From Rhynchopus sp. YZ270_cl-10 (Eukaryota > Euglenozoa > Diplonemea > Diplonemida > Diplonemidae): DNA of 64,000 bases. The DNA lies in contig OZ037933.1 of assembly GCA_964035575.1 (NCBI GenBank), positions 248,001-312,000 of the forward strand, read 5' to 3'. The stretch's first letter is position 1, and every line of letters begins with the position of its first letter. Of this stretch, positions 18,756 through 28,599 are shown one piece after another. Below the pieces are notes generated by a model. The model had not been told where the DNA came from. It searched no databases and worked only from the letters and a program-made list of their open reading frames with translations. Position numbers and translations under genes: made by a program.

Positions 18756-21700
18756 CTATTCTTGGTAGTGCTTCCACGCAGGGAAGTCGACTTTCTGTGA
18801 TAGAAAAAAAATGAGGGGTGGTGGTACGGAGGGGGGCTATATTGAGAGGTCCTTGGCAAGTGTTTCAGGAACACCAAGAGGGTAAAAAAAGAAGTATGTG
18901 AAATCTAGCGGGGGGACGAAAAAAAAAAAGGAAAGATTTATAAGATTATCCGAAGTCTCTCGTTTGCTTAGTACACCTTGATCACATTCGTTATTAGCAG
19001 TAGCGGCAGTGGGTTTCCACAAAATTTGAAGAAGAAAAAGAAAAAACACAAGAAATTGAAGAGATGATTAAGATATAATTTTCAATCGAAAGATGGAGTT
19101 TTCCACCAGCGTCGTCGGGAAGAGAGAACACGTTTTGGATAATACATTTTGCATTGGCTTTCTGCAGTGTCATCAAAATTAAACCACATGATGGGAGGGG
19201 CACCATAATGCTGATTTTTGGTAGGGAGAACCAACATACCTCAACGAAGTTCTTGAAACCCGCTGTCATGTCCACAAGGTCGTCCTTGTTCACCTTCAGG
19301 TCCTCCACAGTCACGTCCCATGTCAGCACACCATTTGCGGACTTGAATGTCCCAAAGTTCAGTCCCTCAACCTTCACCGACCGGATGTGCGACTCAAGGG
19401 TCTTTGCGTCAGCCCCAGACCTGAGAGAAAGAGGGGGGTTTGAAAATGTTTTTTTGTATGTTTTGAAAGTGCTTTTGTGCTCTGTTTAATTTTGCTTGAT
19501 AGTTTTGTAGACGTGGAGTTGTAGGGGGTACCGTGGTCAGTATATTAGCTGTCCGAAAAATTAATAAATAAATAAAAAATGCTCTATGTGCTCAGAAACG
19601 GCACAGGGGTCCCCCAGAAAACATTTTCTGTACAACACGTCACGCCCCGCACTGGATTAGTGCCTTTTTTTGGGCCTAAAATTCAAAAATGCAAAAATGA
19701 CTTTGTACAAGGGCGTTTTTTACGTGTTTTTTCATGATTTTTCAAAGTCGCCAAAAATCATGTAAAATACTGCTTCCCACCCAACATTCTCTCCACAACA
19801 TCGTTCTGACACCCATAGGTCCAAAAAAAAACAGGTTTTTATATATTTTTTTCAACAACTGGTGTATAATAAAATTCCACCAAAGTCCACTATCCCACCT
19901 CACCCACAGGCAAATATCTTAACTATGTGTACCTGTGTGAATTGATTCTGAGTGATAATGCAGCAACCGCTGGGTAGTTCTATGGGGTAAAACGCCACCT
20001 GGGGTCACAAGGCCCAGGCTCCTACCTTTCCAGGTAGGGGAGCTGTTGAGTGACCCATCGGACAATCGTTTGAAGGGTCTTGGAGGTTATGGTGTCGGGG
20101 GTGTCACTGTTCGTTTGTGTGGACATTTGAGAAGTGTTTGTGCAATTGGTCCCGTACCAAGGTTTCTTGTTGGATGTGATTTGTGCTGAAATGGATGGAT
20201 TCTGAGGGTAAATGCTGCAAGCGCTAGGTATTCCGTGGCACAAATAAATTGACATGTGTTTGTGGAATTGGTCCCGTACCAAGGTGTCTTCTTGGATGTG
20301 ATTTGTGCTGAAATGGATGCATTATGAGGGTAAATGCTGCAAGCGCTAGGTATTCCGTGGCACAAATAAATTGACATGTGTTTGTGGAATTGGTCCCGTA
20401 CCAAGGTTTCTTGTTGGGTGTGATTTGTGCTGAAATGGATGCATTATGAGGGTAAATGCTGCAAGCGCTAGGTATTCCGTGGCACAAATAAATTGACATG
20501 TGTTTGTGGAATTGGTCCCGTACCAAGGTGTCTTCTTGGATGTGATTTGTGCTGAAATGGATGCATTCTGAGGGTAAATGCTGCAAGCGCTAGGTATTCC
20601 GTGGCACAAATAAATTGACATGTGTTTGTGGAATTGGTCCCGTACCAAGGTTTCTTGTTGGATGTGATTTGTGCTGAAATGGATGCATTCTGAGGGTAAA
20701 TGCTGCAAGCGCTAGGTATTCCGTGGCACAAATAAATTGACATGTGTTTGCGGAATTGGTCCCGTACCAATGTTTTTTGTTGGGTGTGATTTGTGCTGAA
20801 ATGGATGCATTCTGAGGGTAAATGCTGCAAGCGCTAGGTATTCCGTGGCACAAATAAATTGACATGTGTTTGTGGAATTGGTCCCGTACCAAGGTGTCTT
20901 CTTGGATGTGATTTGTGCTGAAATGGATGCATTATGAGGGTAAATGCTGCAAGCGCTAGGTTGGGGGAACGTTCGGAGATGGACAAGTGGGCTGCCCCCA
21001 TGTTCCTCGCCCAGAAGGCTCGGTATCCGAGTATGAGGGGACGACGCAGCAGTGTCGGGAACCGGGCCTTTCTGAGCTTCGCCAGGAACGCTAGCGCAAC
21101 GCGGCAGGCCCAGGCGTCAGCATGGCAGGACAGGTCCTTGGCTCCGTTGTGGAAAGTGTTCCGCGACGCAATTCTCACGGCGCGTGAGCAAGTGTCTGCC
21201 TATCTTGAGGCAGACCCGATAGATGAGAGGGTGGACTGGGAGAGAAGGCCAACTCCCCAGGGTGTGTTGGAGTACTGCGCCACACTGCGAAGTTCCTTGC
21301 AGGCCAGTGGCAATTTGGCGGAAAGGACTGTGACCGTTAAGGACGAGTCCGACATCCTGTGGCAATCTGCTCCGCTCACTCGCGTCCTGCGTCCTGCTCA
21401 GGATCCGCCGGAAGGCGCAGTGCGGAAACTGTTCGTCGGCGAGGATGGGGGTGACTGGTCCCCTTTGCACATGGTGGGATACGAAACCTCCTTAGCAGTG
21501 TCGCCGCCAGGATTCCAGGCCAATGATGTGACGTCGCTCACCTCGCGCCCTATCGCAACTCGGGGAGACGGAGCATGTGCGTTGCATGCGTTGCTGGGGA
21601 GGCATTTGTTGCATGGCGAGATTGTGTGCCGAGGTCTGCCAGATGTGACGGAGTCGCAGCTCAGGGACAGGCCTTGGTATCATGCCAGGGTATATGCGTT

Positions 21701-24700
21701 GAGAGAGCTCGTCAGAAATAGTGGCTTGTTCTTGAGGTGTGCGCGACGGTTTTGCGGGCTTGACTCCAAGCGCGATAAGCTCTGTGCTGACGCGAAGGCC
21801 GAGTTGACCAGACTCGAGTCGCTACGAGGTGCTCTCATTTTCGAGCACGTCAAGGCTAGGGATTTGTGTGCAGAAGATTCGCAGTTCTTCCTGGAAATGA
21901 GAATGCTGGATGAACTTCATCGCGAGATGAGGCACGCGGACTTCATGCCACACGTGAGTCCGTATTTGTGCAATGAGGGTTACAAGACGTGTGACCACAT
22001 TCGTGAACGTGTGCGCGACGTTGCTGTTGCTGATCTCTTCCCGCATGATGAGGCTGTTCAGCGTCAGACAGATGCGATCGCGCGCAAGCAGGAGGAGTTC
22101 TATTCCTCAGGCAAAGGTGGGGAGGCGTACAGGAAGAAGTTCGTCAGTCGGGACTATTGCCTGTCTGATGAAGAAATCGAGGCACTGGCAGTGGCGTTCG
22201 GCAAAAGGGTGCTATTGGTCCACGAGGACACCAATACTTGTGTTGTGATGAATCCGGAAGCGACCGATGTTCGCGTCATCCTGCAACAAGGGGATCCAGC
22301 AACACCTGAGAAGTGCCATTTCTCCCTGCTGAAACAAAACTCGCGCACGCCACCGTGACTAGGTTTCAACCCCCTGGTTTGATTAAGATAGGGGAAGGGC
22401 TGGGGTTGGGGTTTGATTGGGTTGTATTTTGCATCATTGAGGGTTGGGTTGGTTTGTTTTTTTTATCGTTAGGATTTATGTTATGTTCAGTTTCTTTCTT
22501 CTTGCTTGAACCATGGTTATTGACTAAACGAAGATACCCAAATCCCCAGGTTTATTTTTCACCCTTTTCCATTTTCCTGGCCCTCCCTTTCCATCCAACC
22601 CCACCCCCGACTGACTCTCACAAGTGACCCCAGATTCTGTTCCAGATGTGATGTTTCGATGTGTTTTCAGTACCATTGTATTGTGCTAATTGGTCGCCGC
22701 CTGAAGTATCCGTAATTGAATTAGTTCTGTATTCTGTGATCAGTCTTATGAGTGTATGCTGCATGCGACAATTGAAAGATCTGAAACAACATTGTATTGT
22801 GCTAATTGGTGGCCACCCGAAGTTTCCGTAATTGAACTAGTTATGAAATCTGTTGTCAGTGTTATGGGTGGCATGCTGCATGCTCTGCCGACAATTGAAC
22901 GCTTGAAACAATATTCGGTAGATTCTCAGAATTCGGATTTTTGCTGAGGTGGCGGACCACTGTCCGCGATAGCAAGGCTTCGCGCTAACTTTCAGGGAAA
23001 AAAATTGAATAATTGACATGTGGTGTTCGAGGCGAAGTCGATATTGACAGGGCGCTGACAAGTCGTGGACCGATTTCCGAAAGCACCAACATAGCGAAAA
23101 AAATAAAAATCAAAAAAAAAAAAAAATATTTTTCCAGGTCGTGGGCTGGACCTAAAACTGCATCCGGGGGTCCTTTCGTGGCACTTCCTCCAGAAACCCT
23201 GTGAAGGTCTTGGCCTGAGGGTACAAAGTGCTGGGATGGCTAACCCCGGGAAATGAAGGTGGTCACACACTGTGGAGGTACACACCCGATCCCTAATGAG
23301 TCAACACTACACCTAGGTGCCGGCCTATTACTCGTCTAGTAGGCAAGGGGGAAGTACAGACACCACCGCAGCCAGGACACCTCCCTGAGGCTCTTTACAA
23401 TGATGAGAATAGTAACCAAAACCCCACACCAAGTGTGACTCTCACTCACACCGCTGGCGGGCACACTTCGGCACGTGCCTGTGAGGGCTGCCCTGATTGA
23501 TCTTCCCAGTAACTAGCGAATGCTGCCTGAGTATAAAAAAAAAATATTTTTTTTTGAAAAAAAACGGCCCAAAACGACAAATTAGTTTTTAGGACAAAAA
23601 TTTCCTCACAAATCGTTAAGCATGGAACCCCCTAGGAGTTGGAGAGGAAGGGGTGCGTTACTTTGTATGAGATTACGACTTATCCTCTTTCTCAGCCACG
23701 GTCAAATGTCCTTGTGAGAGAAAGAGGGGGGTTGTGACAACAGACGTTATGTGAGGAAAACAGCAACGCTTTTTTTTTTTTTTTGAAAAAATGTTGGAAT
23801 AGTGTAGTTGCCACCAAAAGCTCCACTGTCATTTTTTTGTTGTGCAAAAAAAAAAAAACTCCCTGAGCTGGAGAGGGGGGGGGAGAGAGAAAATAGTAAC
23901 TCTGATAGGTAAGTAAAAGGGAAAAAAAGGTTTTTTCGTTGATTGCACAATTACCCTGTTGGAGGGGTGATTGGCGACCGTATCTGAGGAACTATTTCTC
24001 CTTTAAGCTACGCTTTAGGTATAAAAATAAAAACTGTTATCTGAGTTTAAGCTAGTCTGATAAAGAAAGAAACGAAATCAGAAAAAGAATTTTTCGTTGA
24101 TCGCACCGGATTTTTGTGGAGTGTGTAGGGACAAAATCAAAAACTTTTCTGTGGATAAGTTGTTGTCGTGTTTACATCGCTCACACCAAAAAAATTCGGG
24201 CACAACTCAGATATGTTTTCATTTCCTCCCCTACAACCTTTGCAAGGCAGTTGTCACAAAAAAAAAAAATGATGGCATACTTCAGGGTAATGGCTGCGGT
24301 CACTTTTGATTTCGCGATTTTTTTCACTGCGGCAGCAGGGGCTGTGTGGTTATAAAAGTAGGTGGTAAAAAAAAAAGGGGGGGATGGTTGGTTCTCGCTG
24401 GTTTGCTGAGGGGTTTTTTTTCCGAAACCCCTCGGAATTTCCCCCGATCGCGGAATGAGTGGGTTACATTGAAAGCAGAGGGTATATTTGAAAAATGAAG
24501 CTGTTCTTCGGAAGAGACTGGAGCATCACCTCCCCCCGAGGTCCATACCAGCTGCGACAGCTGAAGAGAAGTTCACAGCCGGCTTCACAGTCGATGCCTT
24601 GCCCCACGCGGCTCTCTGCTCTGTTGTGAACGACGCCATGTTCTTCACCCATCTGTGGGGGAGGGATAGTGGTGTTATGGTGTGACAAAAAGAAGGGTTT

Positions 24701-25082
24701 CCCGTTGGGGGGGTATGTGGGGGTTTTTGGGTCCACCTTTCCGTGCGGATGTGATCACTGCAGTCGACGCGTTGTCGCTTCACAGTTGGCCCTGCACCCT
24801 TCCTCTCTTCCGCATAATCCCACAGCAGCCTGCAGGAGGGGCAGGCTGGTGGGGTGGGGTGGCAAGAGGGGGAGGGGGAAAGAGAGAATTGTAGGTATAC
24901 CTGTGCACGTGGGTGTTCTTCTCGCCAAGCAATTCGTTGAAGAGCTTCACATCTTCTGCGCTAGGCTTGTCTCCCCCTGCAAGGAAAAGGGGAAAAAAAT
25001 GTAGTGTGTGGGTGGATCTCATTATATATTACATACCAACAAAGTCCCCCTTAAGTGCAGCCTCGATCTTAGCCGATGTCAT
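18756..25082 (-). CDS. EF1B: Translation elongation factor 1-beta (at least 7 exons)
   Basis: The guanine-nucleotide exchange subunit that reloads eEF1A with GTP. Exons seen: 25037-25082, 24901-24976, 24549-24652, 24281-24341, 19240-19420 and 18756-18794. The N-terminal part, with GGDKPSAEDVKLFNELLG and RWVKNMASFT, is very close to trypanosomatid EF-1 beta. Exon 4 gives KKIAKSKVTAAITL, the basic stretch before the exchange domain. Exon 19240-19420 gives TLESHIRSVKVEGLNFG and VNKDDLVDMTAGFKNFVE, the exchange domain. The last exon is KVDFPAWKHYQE, equivalent to the usual (Q)S(V/M)D..A(F/W)N. Donors are GTAT.. and phases agree, except that one short exon is missing: between 24281 and 19420 an exon of length divisible by 3, about 18 nt, expected to encode the VKPWD-like motif, was not located. 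The large intron holds a plus-strand OTU ORF and two tandem arrays. Confidence 0.87.
18941..18978 (+). repeat. Family A copy in the last EF-1 beta intron
   Basis: A diverged family A stem-loop (CCGAAGTCTCTCGTTTGCTT core). In transcript sense it is followed by TTATAAATC and a CTTTCCTTTTTTTTTTTCG tract, and lies about 147 bases upstream of the final 3' splice site. Confidence 0.6.
20130..20960. repeat. 122-bp tandem array, about 7 units
   Basis: Units of 122 bp contain GCTGCAAGCGCTAGGTATTC and TGGAATTGGTCCCGTACCAA. Neighbouring units differ mainly in TTTCTTGTTGG versus TGTCTTCTTGG. A diverged partial unit begins near 19935. The unit length is not divisible by 3, so the ladder of 120-residue frames on the minus strand is a by-product, not a gene family. 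It lies inside the large EF-1 beta intron and ends exactly where the OTU-coding segment starts. Confidence 0.95.
20934..22358 (+). CDS. OTU-like cysteine protease ORF, probable mobile-element protein
   Basis: An uninterrupted frame of 474 codons on the strand opposite to all host genes, inside the large EF-1 beta intron. Residues about 206-216 read ATRGDGACALH, the catalytic D-G-x-C of OTU proteases (Cys near 212). Near the end CHFSLL supplies the usual late catalytic His. The segment between is helical and charged, as in OTU folds. The N-terminal 150 residues are of no known family. The listed ATG lies in the last 122-bp unit; the coding composition begins at about 20962, so the protein probably was longer and is 5' truncated. 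OTU domains occur in some Helitron-like elements and other mobile elements as well as in host deubiquitinases; which applies here is not decided. Confidence 0.7.
   Translation: MRVNAASARLGERSEMDKWAAPMFLAQKARYPSMRGRRSSVGNRAFLSFARNASATRQAQASAWQDRSLAPLWKVFRDAILTAREQVSAYLEADPIDERVDWERRPTPQGVLEYCATLRSSLQASGNLAERTVTVKDESDILWQSAPLTRVLRPAQDPPEGAVRKLFVGEDGGDWSPLHMVGYETSLAVSPPGFQANDVTSLTSRPIATRGDGACALHALLGRHLLHGEIVCRGLPDVTESQLRDRPWYHARVYALRELVRNSGLFLRCARRFCGLDSKRDKLCADAKAELTRLESLRGALIFEHVKARDLCAEDSQFFLEMRMLDELHREMRHADFMPHVSPYLCNEGYKTCDHIRERVRDVAVADLFPHDEAVQRQTDAIARKQEEFYSSGKGGEAYRKKFVSRDYCLSDEEIEALAVAFGKRVLLVHEDTNTCVVMNPEATDVRVILQQGDPATPEKCHFSLLKQNSRTPP
22672..22915. repeat. Two tandem 117-bp units
   Basis: Each unit begins CATTGTATTGTGCTAATTGG and runs through CCGTAATTGAA and GCTGCATGC to GACAATTGAA. 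The two are about 80% alike. They lie about 310 bp beyond the OTU ORF and may be the 3' untranslated part of the same element. Confidence 0.85.
22960..24280. other. Intron DNA without recognised genes
   Basis: Part of the large EF-1 beta intron. It holds a lone hAT-like end (AGGCTTCGCGCTAACTT at about 22974-22991), a 350-bp moderately GC-rich patch (23140-23500) without coding frames, and a family D copy (23785-23835). Confidence 0.5.
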
Positions 25083-25384
25083 TATGGTGTAATATGTGTT
25101 TTGGCCCCCTTCCCTCTGGTGTGGGTACGGTAAAAGCAAGCGGTGGGGTTCACATTGTTGTGGTTCACATAGAAACGTCAGGTGGCAATTTCTTCTTTTT
25201 GTTTGTTCATTTGTTTTATCCCATCCACATGGGAACAAAGGTGTCTGTAGTACGAAAACGGAAAAAAAGAAAGAAAAAAAGAGAATTTTTTTGTAAAGAT
25301 GAATCTGTGTCTCTCAAAAAAAAAAAACAAGTAATTGCTATCGGGGGGGGTGAACGAAGGTTGTTGAAAAGGGTTAACGTGAAG

Positions 25385-25490
25385 TTGAAATACAAAAGAC
25401 CTCTCGTGAACAGTGTACCCTTGGTGCTTGATCGGGTGTACCCGAGGGGTGGACACCCCAACCAATGCAGTCCTACAAATCCATTTCGTG
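25385..25490 (+). repeat. Family B repeat, full copy
   Basis: Consensus: GAAATACAAAAGCCCTCTCG, GAACAGTGTACC, TTTGGTATGACCGG and GGGGTGGACACCCCAACC, sometimes followed by ATGCAGTCCTACAA. Copies: 4934-4962 (part), 6645-6722, 9486-9560, 14396-14445, 25385-25490, 28405-28462, 39905-39972, 54488-54598 and 63148-63205. All same-sense. Confidence 0.85.
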
Positions 25491-26180
25491 GTTTACATCT
25501 GGAAAAAAGGGGGAGAAGGGGTAGTTGCTAAGTGCAGACTTATTGATAGATTTGGTTTTTTTTTTTGGGTTTCTTTTTCCCCCATAACACACGGTGGAGT
25601 CTGCCCCAATGGGGAATTTTTTTTTTGTATTGTATCGGCAATCAGTTAGTGCAAATGCTTCAATCAATTTGTAACAAACAGACTCAACAGGAAGCAGAAG
25701 TACCAGGATGGGAAGGAAAGGGAAAAATAAAAAAGAGCGAGAGAGAGAGAAAAGGTTGGTAAGGTGAACCTAAGCTGCCACTCTCTGCCTCTAATGAAAG
25801 AAGAGAAAATTTGTTTCATATACGAACTATTATACTGAATAGAAGGTATAATAGGGTGCACTAAATGTACCCAAACTTTAGAGAAAACTTGAAATATGGA
25901 TTTGTGCGCTCTCAAAATGACAAAACAAAAACAAAAAAAACGAAAAAAATACTCAACTCACACATCTTCTACTATACTCGGCTCTTAGGAACTGACACAC
26001 CTCCTTTTCAAAACACACGCACATATTTCAGAAGCCAAACCCCGAGCTTTTATTGAAAACTTGGTTGTAATAGTGTAGCCACCCTAGAGTATGCCTCCAC
26101 TATACTAAACACTTTTATTCTTCCTTTACATCCCGACTACTCCATTTTAAATACTGTATTTTTTTTCCCCCCCTTTCTCT

Positions 26181-26963
26181 TCACCCCTGCACTACCTCTG
26201 GCGGAAGCTCCGCTTTCGTGCAATAGTTCTCCGCAAAGTCTATCATAGCTGGGCGTTGGTAGGTGGTTCCTATGGCGGTGGGACGCGCTTCTTTGATTCT
26301 GGCATTTGCCGCCTCTGTGTTGCCTTGGAAACGGTACTTTGCGAGATAAGCTGTCGCCACCGTCACTGCACGCCCTTTCCCTGCTTTGCAGTGGATGTAC
26401 ACCGCACCCCCACGCTCCTGAAGTGCAGCGTGTATTTGCTCTACAGCATGCACGATTTTGTCCAACGGAACGTCACAATAATCAATACAATGCAACCTCA
26501 CCTGCGCAACCCCTCGCAGCCGATACAACGTTTCTGGACCACTAAACTCTTCACAACAGTTCACCACCGTACGCACCCCATGCTTTGTAATAAACCCCTC
26601 CGCCATCAACCCCCACGGGGCGCCCCCAACAAACACCCCTGGATGCACTTCATCGTAGTACAGCCTTTCACCCAGGAGATGACGCGAATAGTTCCATGCA
26701 ATCGTAGGCCATAGAGTCACCCTTGCCACCGCCCAGGTCGCCAAATTGCCACGTCGCATGCCGCTCTTCTGCTTCTTAATGTACAACCCCGCGACACACA
26801 CAAAAATCACAAGAGGGGCGGCCATAAGCAAACCCTCCCTCGGGTAGCCCAGAACGGCGGTGCATAGACCTATAGGGAGCGCAGATGCGGCAGCGGCACC
26901 GAAGAAGACCAGCGCGTCACCTAGGGTACGCATGGAAGGGCCGAGGGCGATGGGGCATTCCAT
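26181..26963 (-). CDS. PTPMT1-like dual-specificity phosphatase, membrane-anchored
   Basis: A single exon of 260 aa. Two hydrophobic segments at about 16-37 and 44-62 anchor it. The catalytic domain follows (about 100-250): EVHPGVFVGGAP, GVRTVVNCCEE, the DYCDVP loop with the likely general-acid Asp at 161 or 164, and the signature HCKAGKGRA with nucleophile Cys192 and Arg198. The DY.D loop with HCKAGxGR is typical of the PTPMT1 group (phosphatidylglycerophosphate phosphatase, cardiolipin synthesis) found also in plants and protists. Membrane anchoring fits a lipid substrate; the mitochondrial location is inferred only. The start is the first ATG and is followed directly by coding sequence. 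A family C repeat lies about 80 bp beyond the stop. Confidence 0.88.
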   Translation of the reverse strand: MECPIALGPSMRTLGDALVFFGAAAASALPIGLCTAVLGYPREGLLMAAPLVIFVCVAGLYIKKQKSGMRRGNLATWAVARVTLWPTIAWNYSRHLLGERLYYDEVHPGVFVGGAPWGLMAEGFITKHGVRTVVNCCEEFSGPETLYRLRGVAQVRLHCIDYCDVPLDKIVHAVEQIHAALQERGGAVYIHCKAGKGRAVTVATAYLAKYRFQGNTEAANARIKEARPTAIGTTYQRPAMIDFAENYCTKAELPPEVVQG

Positions 26964-28599
26964 TGTTAGGGGGTAAAGGTGTGGGTGGTCTTTGTTTGCG
27001 TACCCTTTGGTTGGAGGTGTGGATGAGGGGATGGGGGTGTTTCAGTTGAGCGGTGTGCGCTTTGTGTTATAGGCTTTAGGTTATTGTGTAAAAAAATGAG
27101 GCAAAGTGACGAAAGGAGAGAGAGAAAAGGAGGAAATGTGGGGCTTTTTTTTTGGTATTGTCTCACAGAATGTACATACAAAAGAAAAGGGTGAGGGATG
27201 AAGGGGTTTGGAGGATTCTAAAGAAGCAAAATCTAAGATCTAAAAACAAAGAAAAATGTTGAAAAGAAAGCGCCTTGCATGCACACACCCAAAAGAAAGC
27301 CGTGAATGTGGCATGTGTCTCGCCGTGTACGCTCATATTTTGAAAAGATTTGGGGGAAAACAAAAGAAAATTTTATAAATGAACCTAAGCCTCTCGCGCT
27401 TTACGTCACCAGAAACAAAACATCAAAAAAAAGGTGTCATTTTGTCGTTTCCCTCACCCACTTTCTTGTAGTTGTTTGATGCGTTCACACTTTCATACAC
27501 ACTGTCTCTCACCTGTTGGGTGGAGTTGCAAAGCGTTGGGTGATGAACGACGTGACACTTTCTGCTCACAAAGTAGTGTGCGTAAAAAATAAGAAAAGCT
27601 GATAGTGCAAAACGTCTCTCTGGGACGCAGGCACTGGATACGTATCATTGTAAACTAATGGCCTTCACACAACACATTGAGTGTAACATGATTTGCAGTC
27701 AGTCTGAGTCGGACTGATTTTTAGGCCAGGCCGAAGGATCGAACACTTCTCGCACTGCTCTCGTACGAGTGCGAGAGGGGGACTTTCTTTCCCCCCCCCC
27801 CCTTTTTTTGGAACACCTCCGTTCTAAAGTTGGCATAAATAAGGCGTCCTCAGTACAAACCAACGGAACCGCTAGAACCGTATTTTTTTTTATTGTTGCT
27901 GTTTTTCCCCCCCTCCCTCCCCTCAGAAAACTACCTCGTATACAAAATACAGTCACAACAAACATCGGGTGGGTAAAAAAATGCTCTTTTGGAAGTATTG
28001 AAAATCCCAAAAACCCTACCTCAATTTTTGTTATATAAAACATGGTTGTTATGTGACTGTGTATCAAATTTAAAGATGAACCAAAAAAAAAAAAAAAAAG
28101 CCTCTCTTTTGCTTCTAGCCATCTTACAAAATGAATAAGATATTCTTTTCAATCAAAACAAAAGAACTTCGGTACACACCTCATTCGCCAAAAAAAAAGC
28201 AAAAAAAAGTGAAGTTGATAAATGCGTTTTCGTAGCAGCATCATTGACAGCCTGCCAAAGAAAAGTGAAGTTGATAGTGCAAAACGCCTCTGGGGGCACT
28301 AACACTCCGCCGGGTTATCGAACCCCCGGAGTGTTGCACCTTGGGAGTGGTTTACAGGGAAATTGTAAGCAGGTACACAGTCATTACCCCCATCCAAAAA
28401 AAGTTGACCTTGAAATACAAAAAAGCCCTTTCGATGAACATGTGTACCTTTTTGGTATGACCGGGAAAAGATGTTCTTTCTTTCTTGAAAACTTGGAAAA
28501 ATCACGTCTCGCAACAGAATATATCCACGCCACGCCCACCCTCCCAGCTTACTTCCATTTCACGGTCTACGTTGAGATTTTCTTCTCTTCTTCTTCTGT
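26964..28599. other. Gene-free stretch between phosphatase and PDZ genes
   Basis: No coding exon recognised. It holds family A (27376-27412), E (27596-27650, 28262-28350) and B (28405-28462) copies, a small palindrome near 27748-27776 (CTCGCACTGCTCTCGTACGA type) and a diverged family C copy (28482-28545). Confidence 0.55.

Noticed and set aside
20224-20892. Ladder of overlapping 100-120-residue minus-strand frames
   Set aside because: They arise because the 122-bp tandem unit shifts frame by two each time and happens to lack stops; no start context or composition supports a gene.
20100-20960. CRISPR-like array
   Set aside because: The 122-bp units are contiguous without spacers, in a eukaryotic intron.
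22528-22580. Candidate micro-exon of EF-1 beta (VKNKPGDL, donor GTATCT)
   Set aside because: Length 26 breaks the reading phase and the tryptophan of the VKPWD motif is missing.
24920-25010. A glutathione-transferase-type gene, suggested by GGDKPSAEDVKLFNELL
   Set aside because: The exons around it join in phase to give the full trypanosome-like EF-1 beta; that N-terminal domain is itself GST-C-like.
28290-28345. tRNA-like T-arm in family E repeats
   Set aside because: The loop is TTATCGA rather than TTCGANN and no acceptor, D or anticodon arms can be folded around it; kept only as a hairpin repeat.
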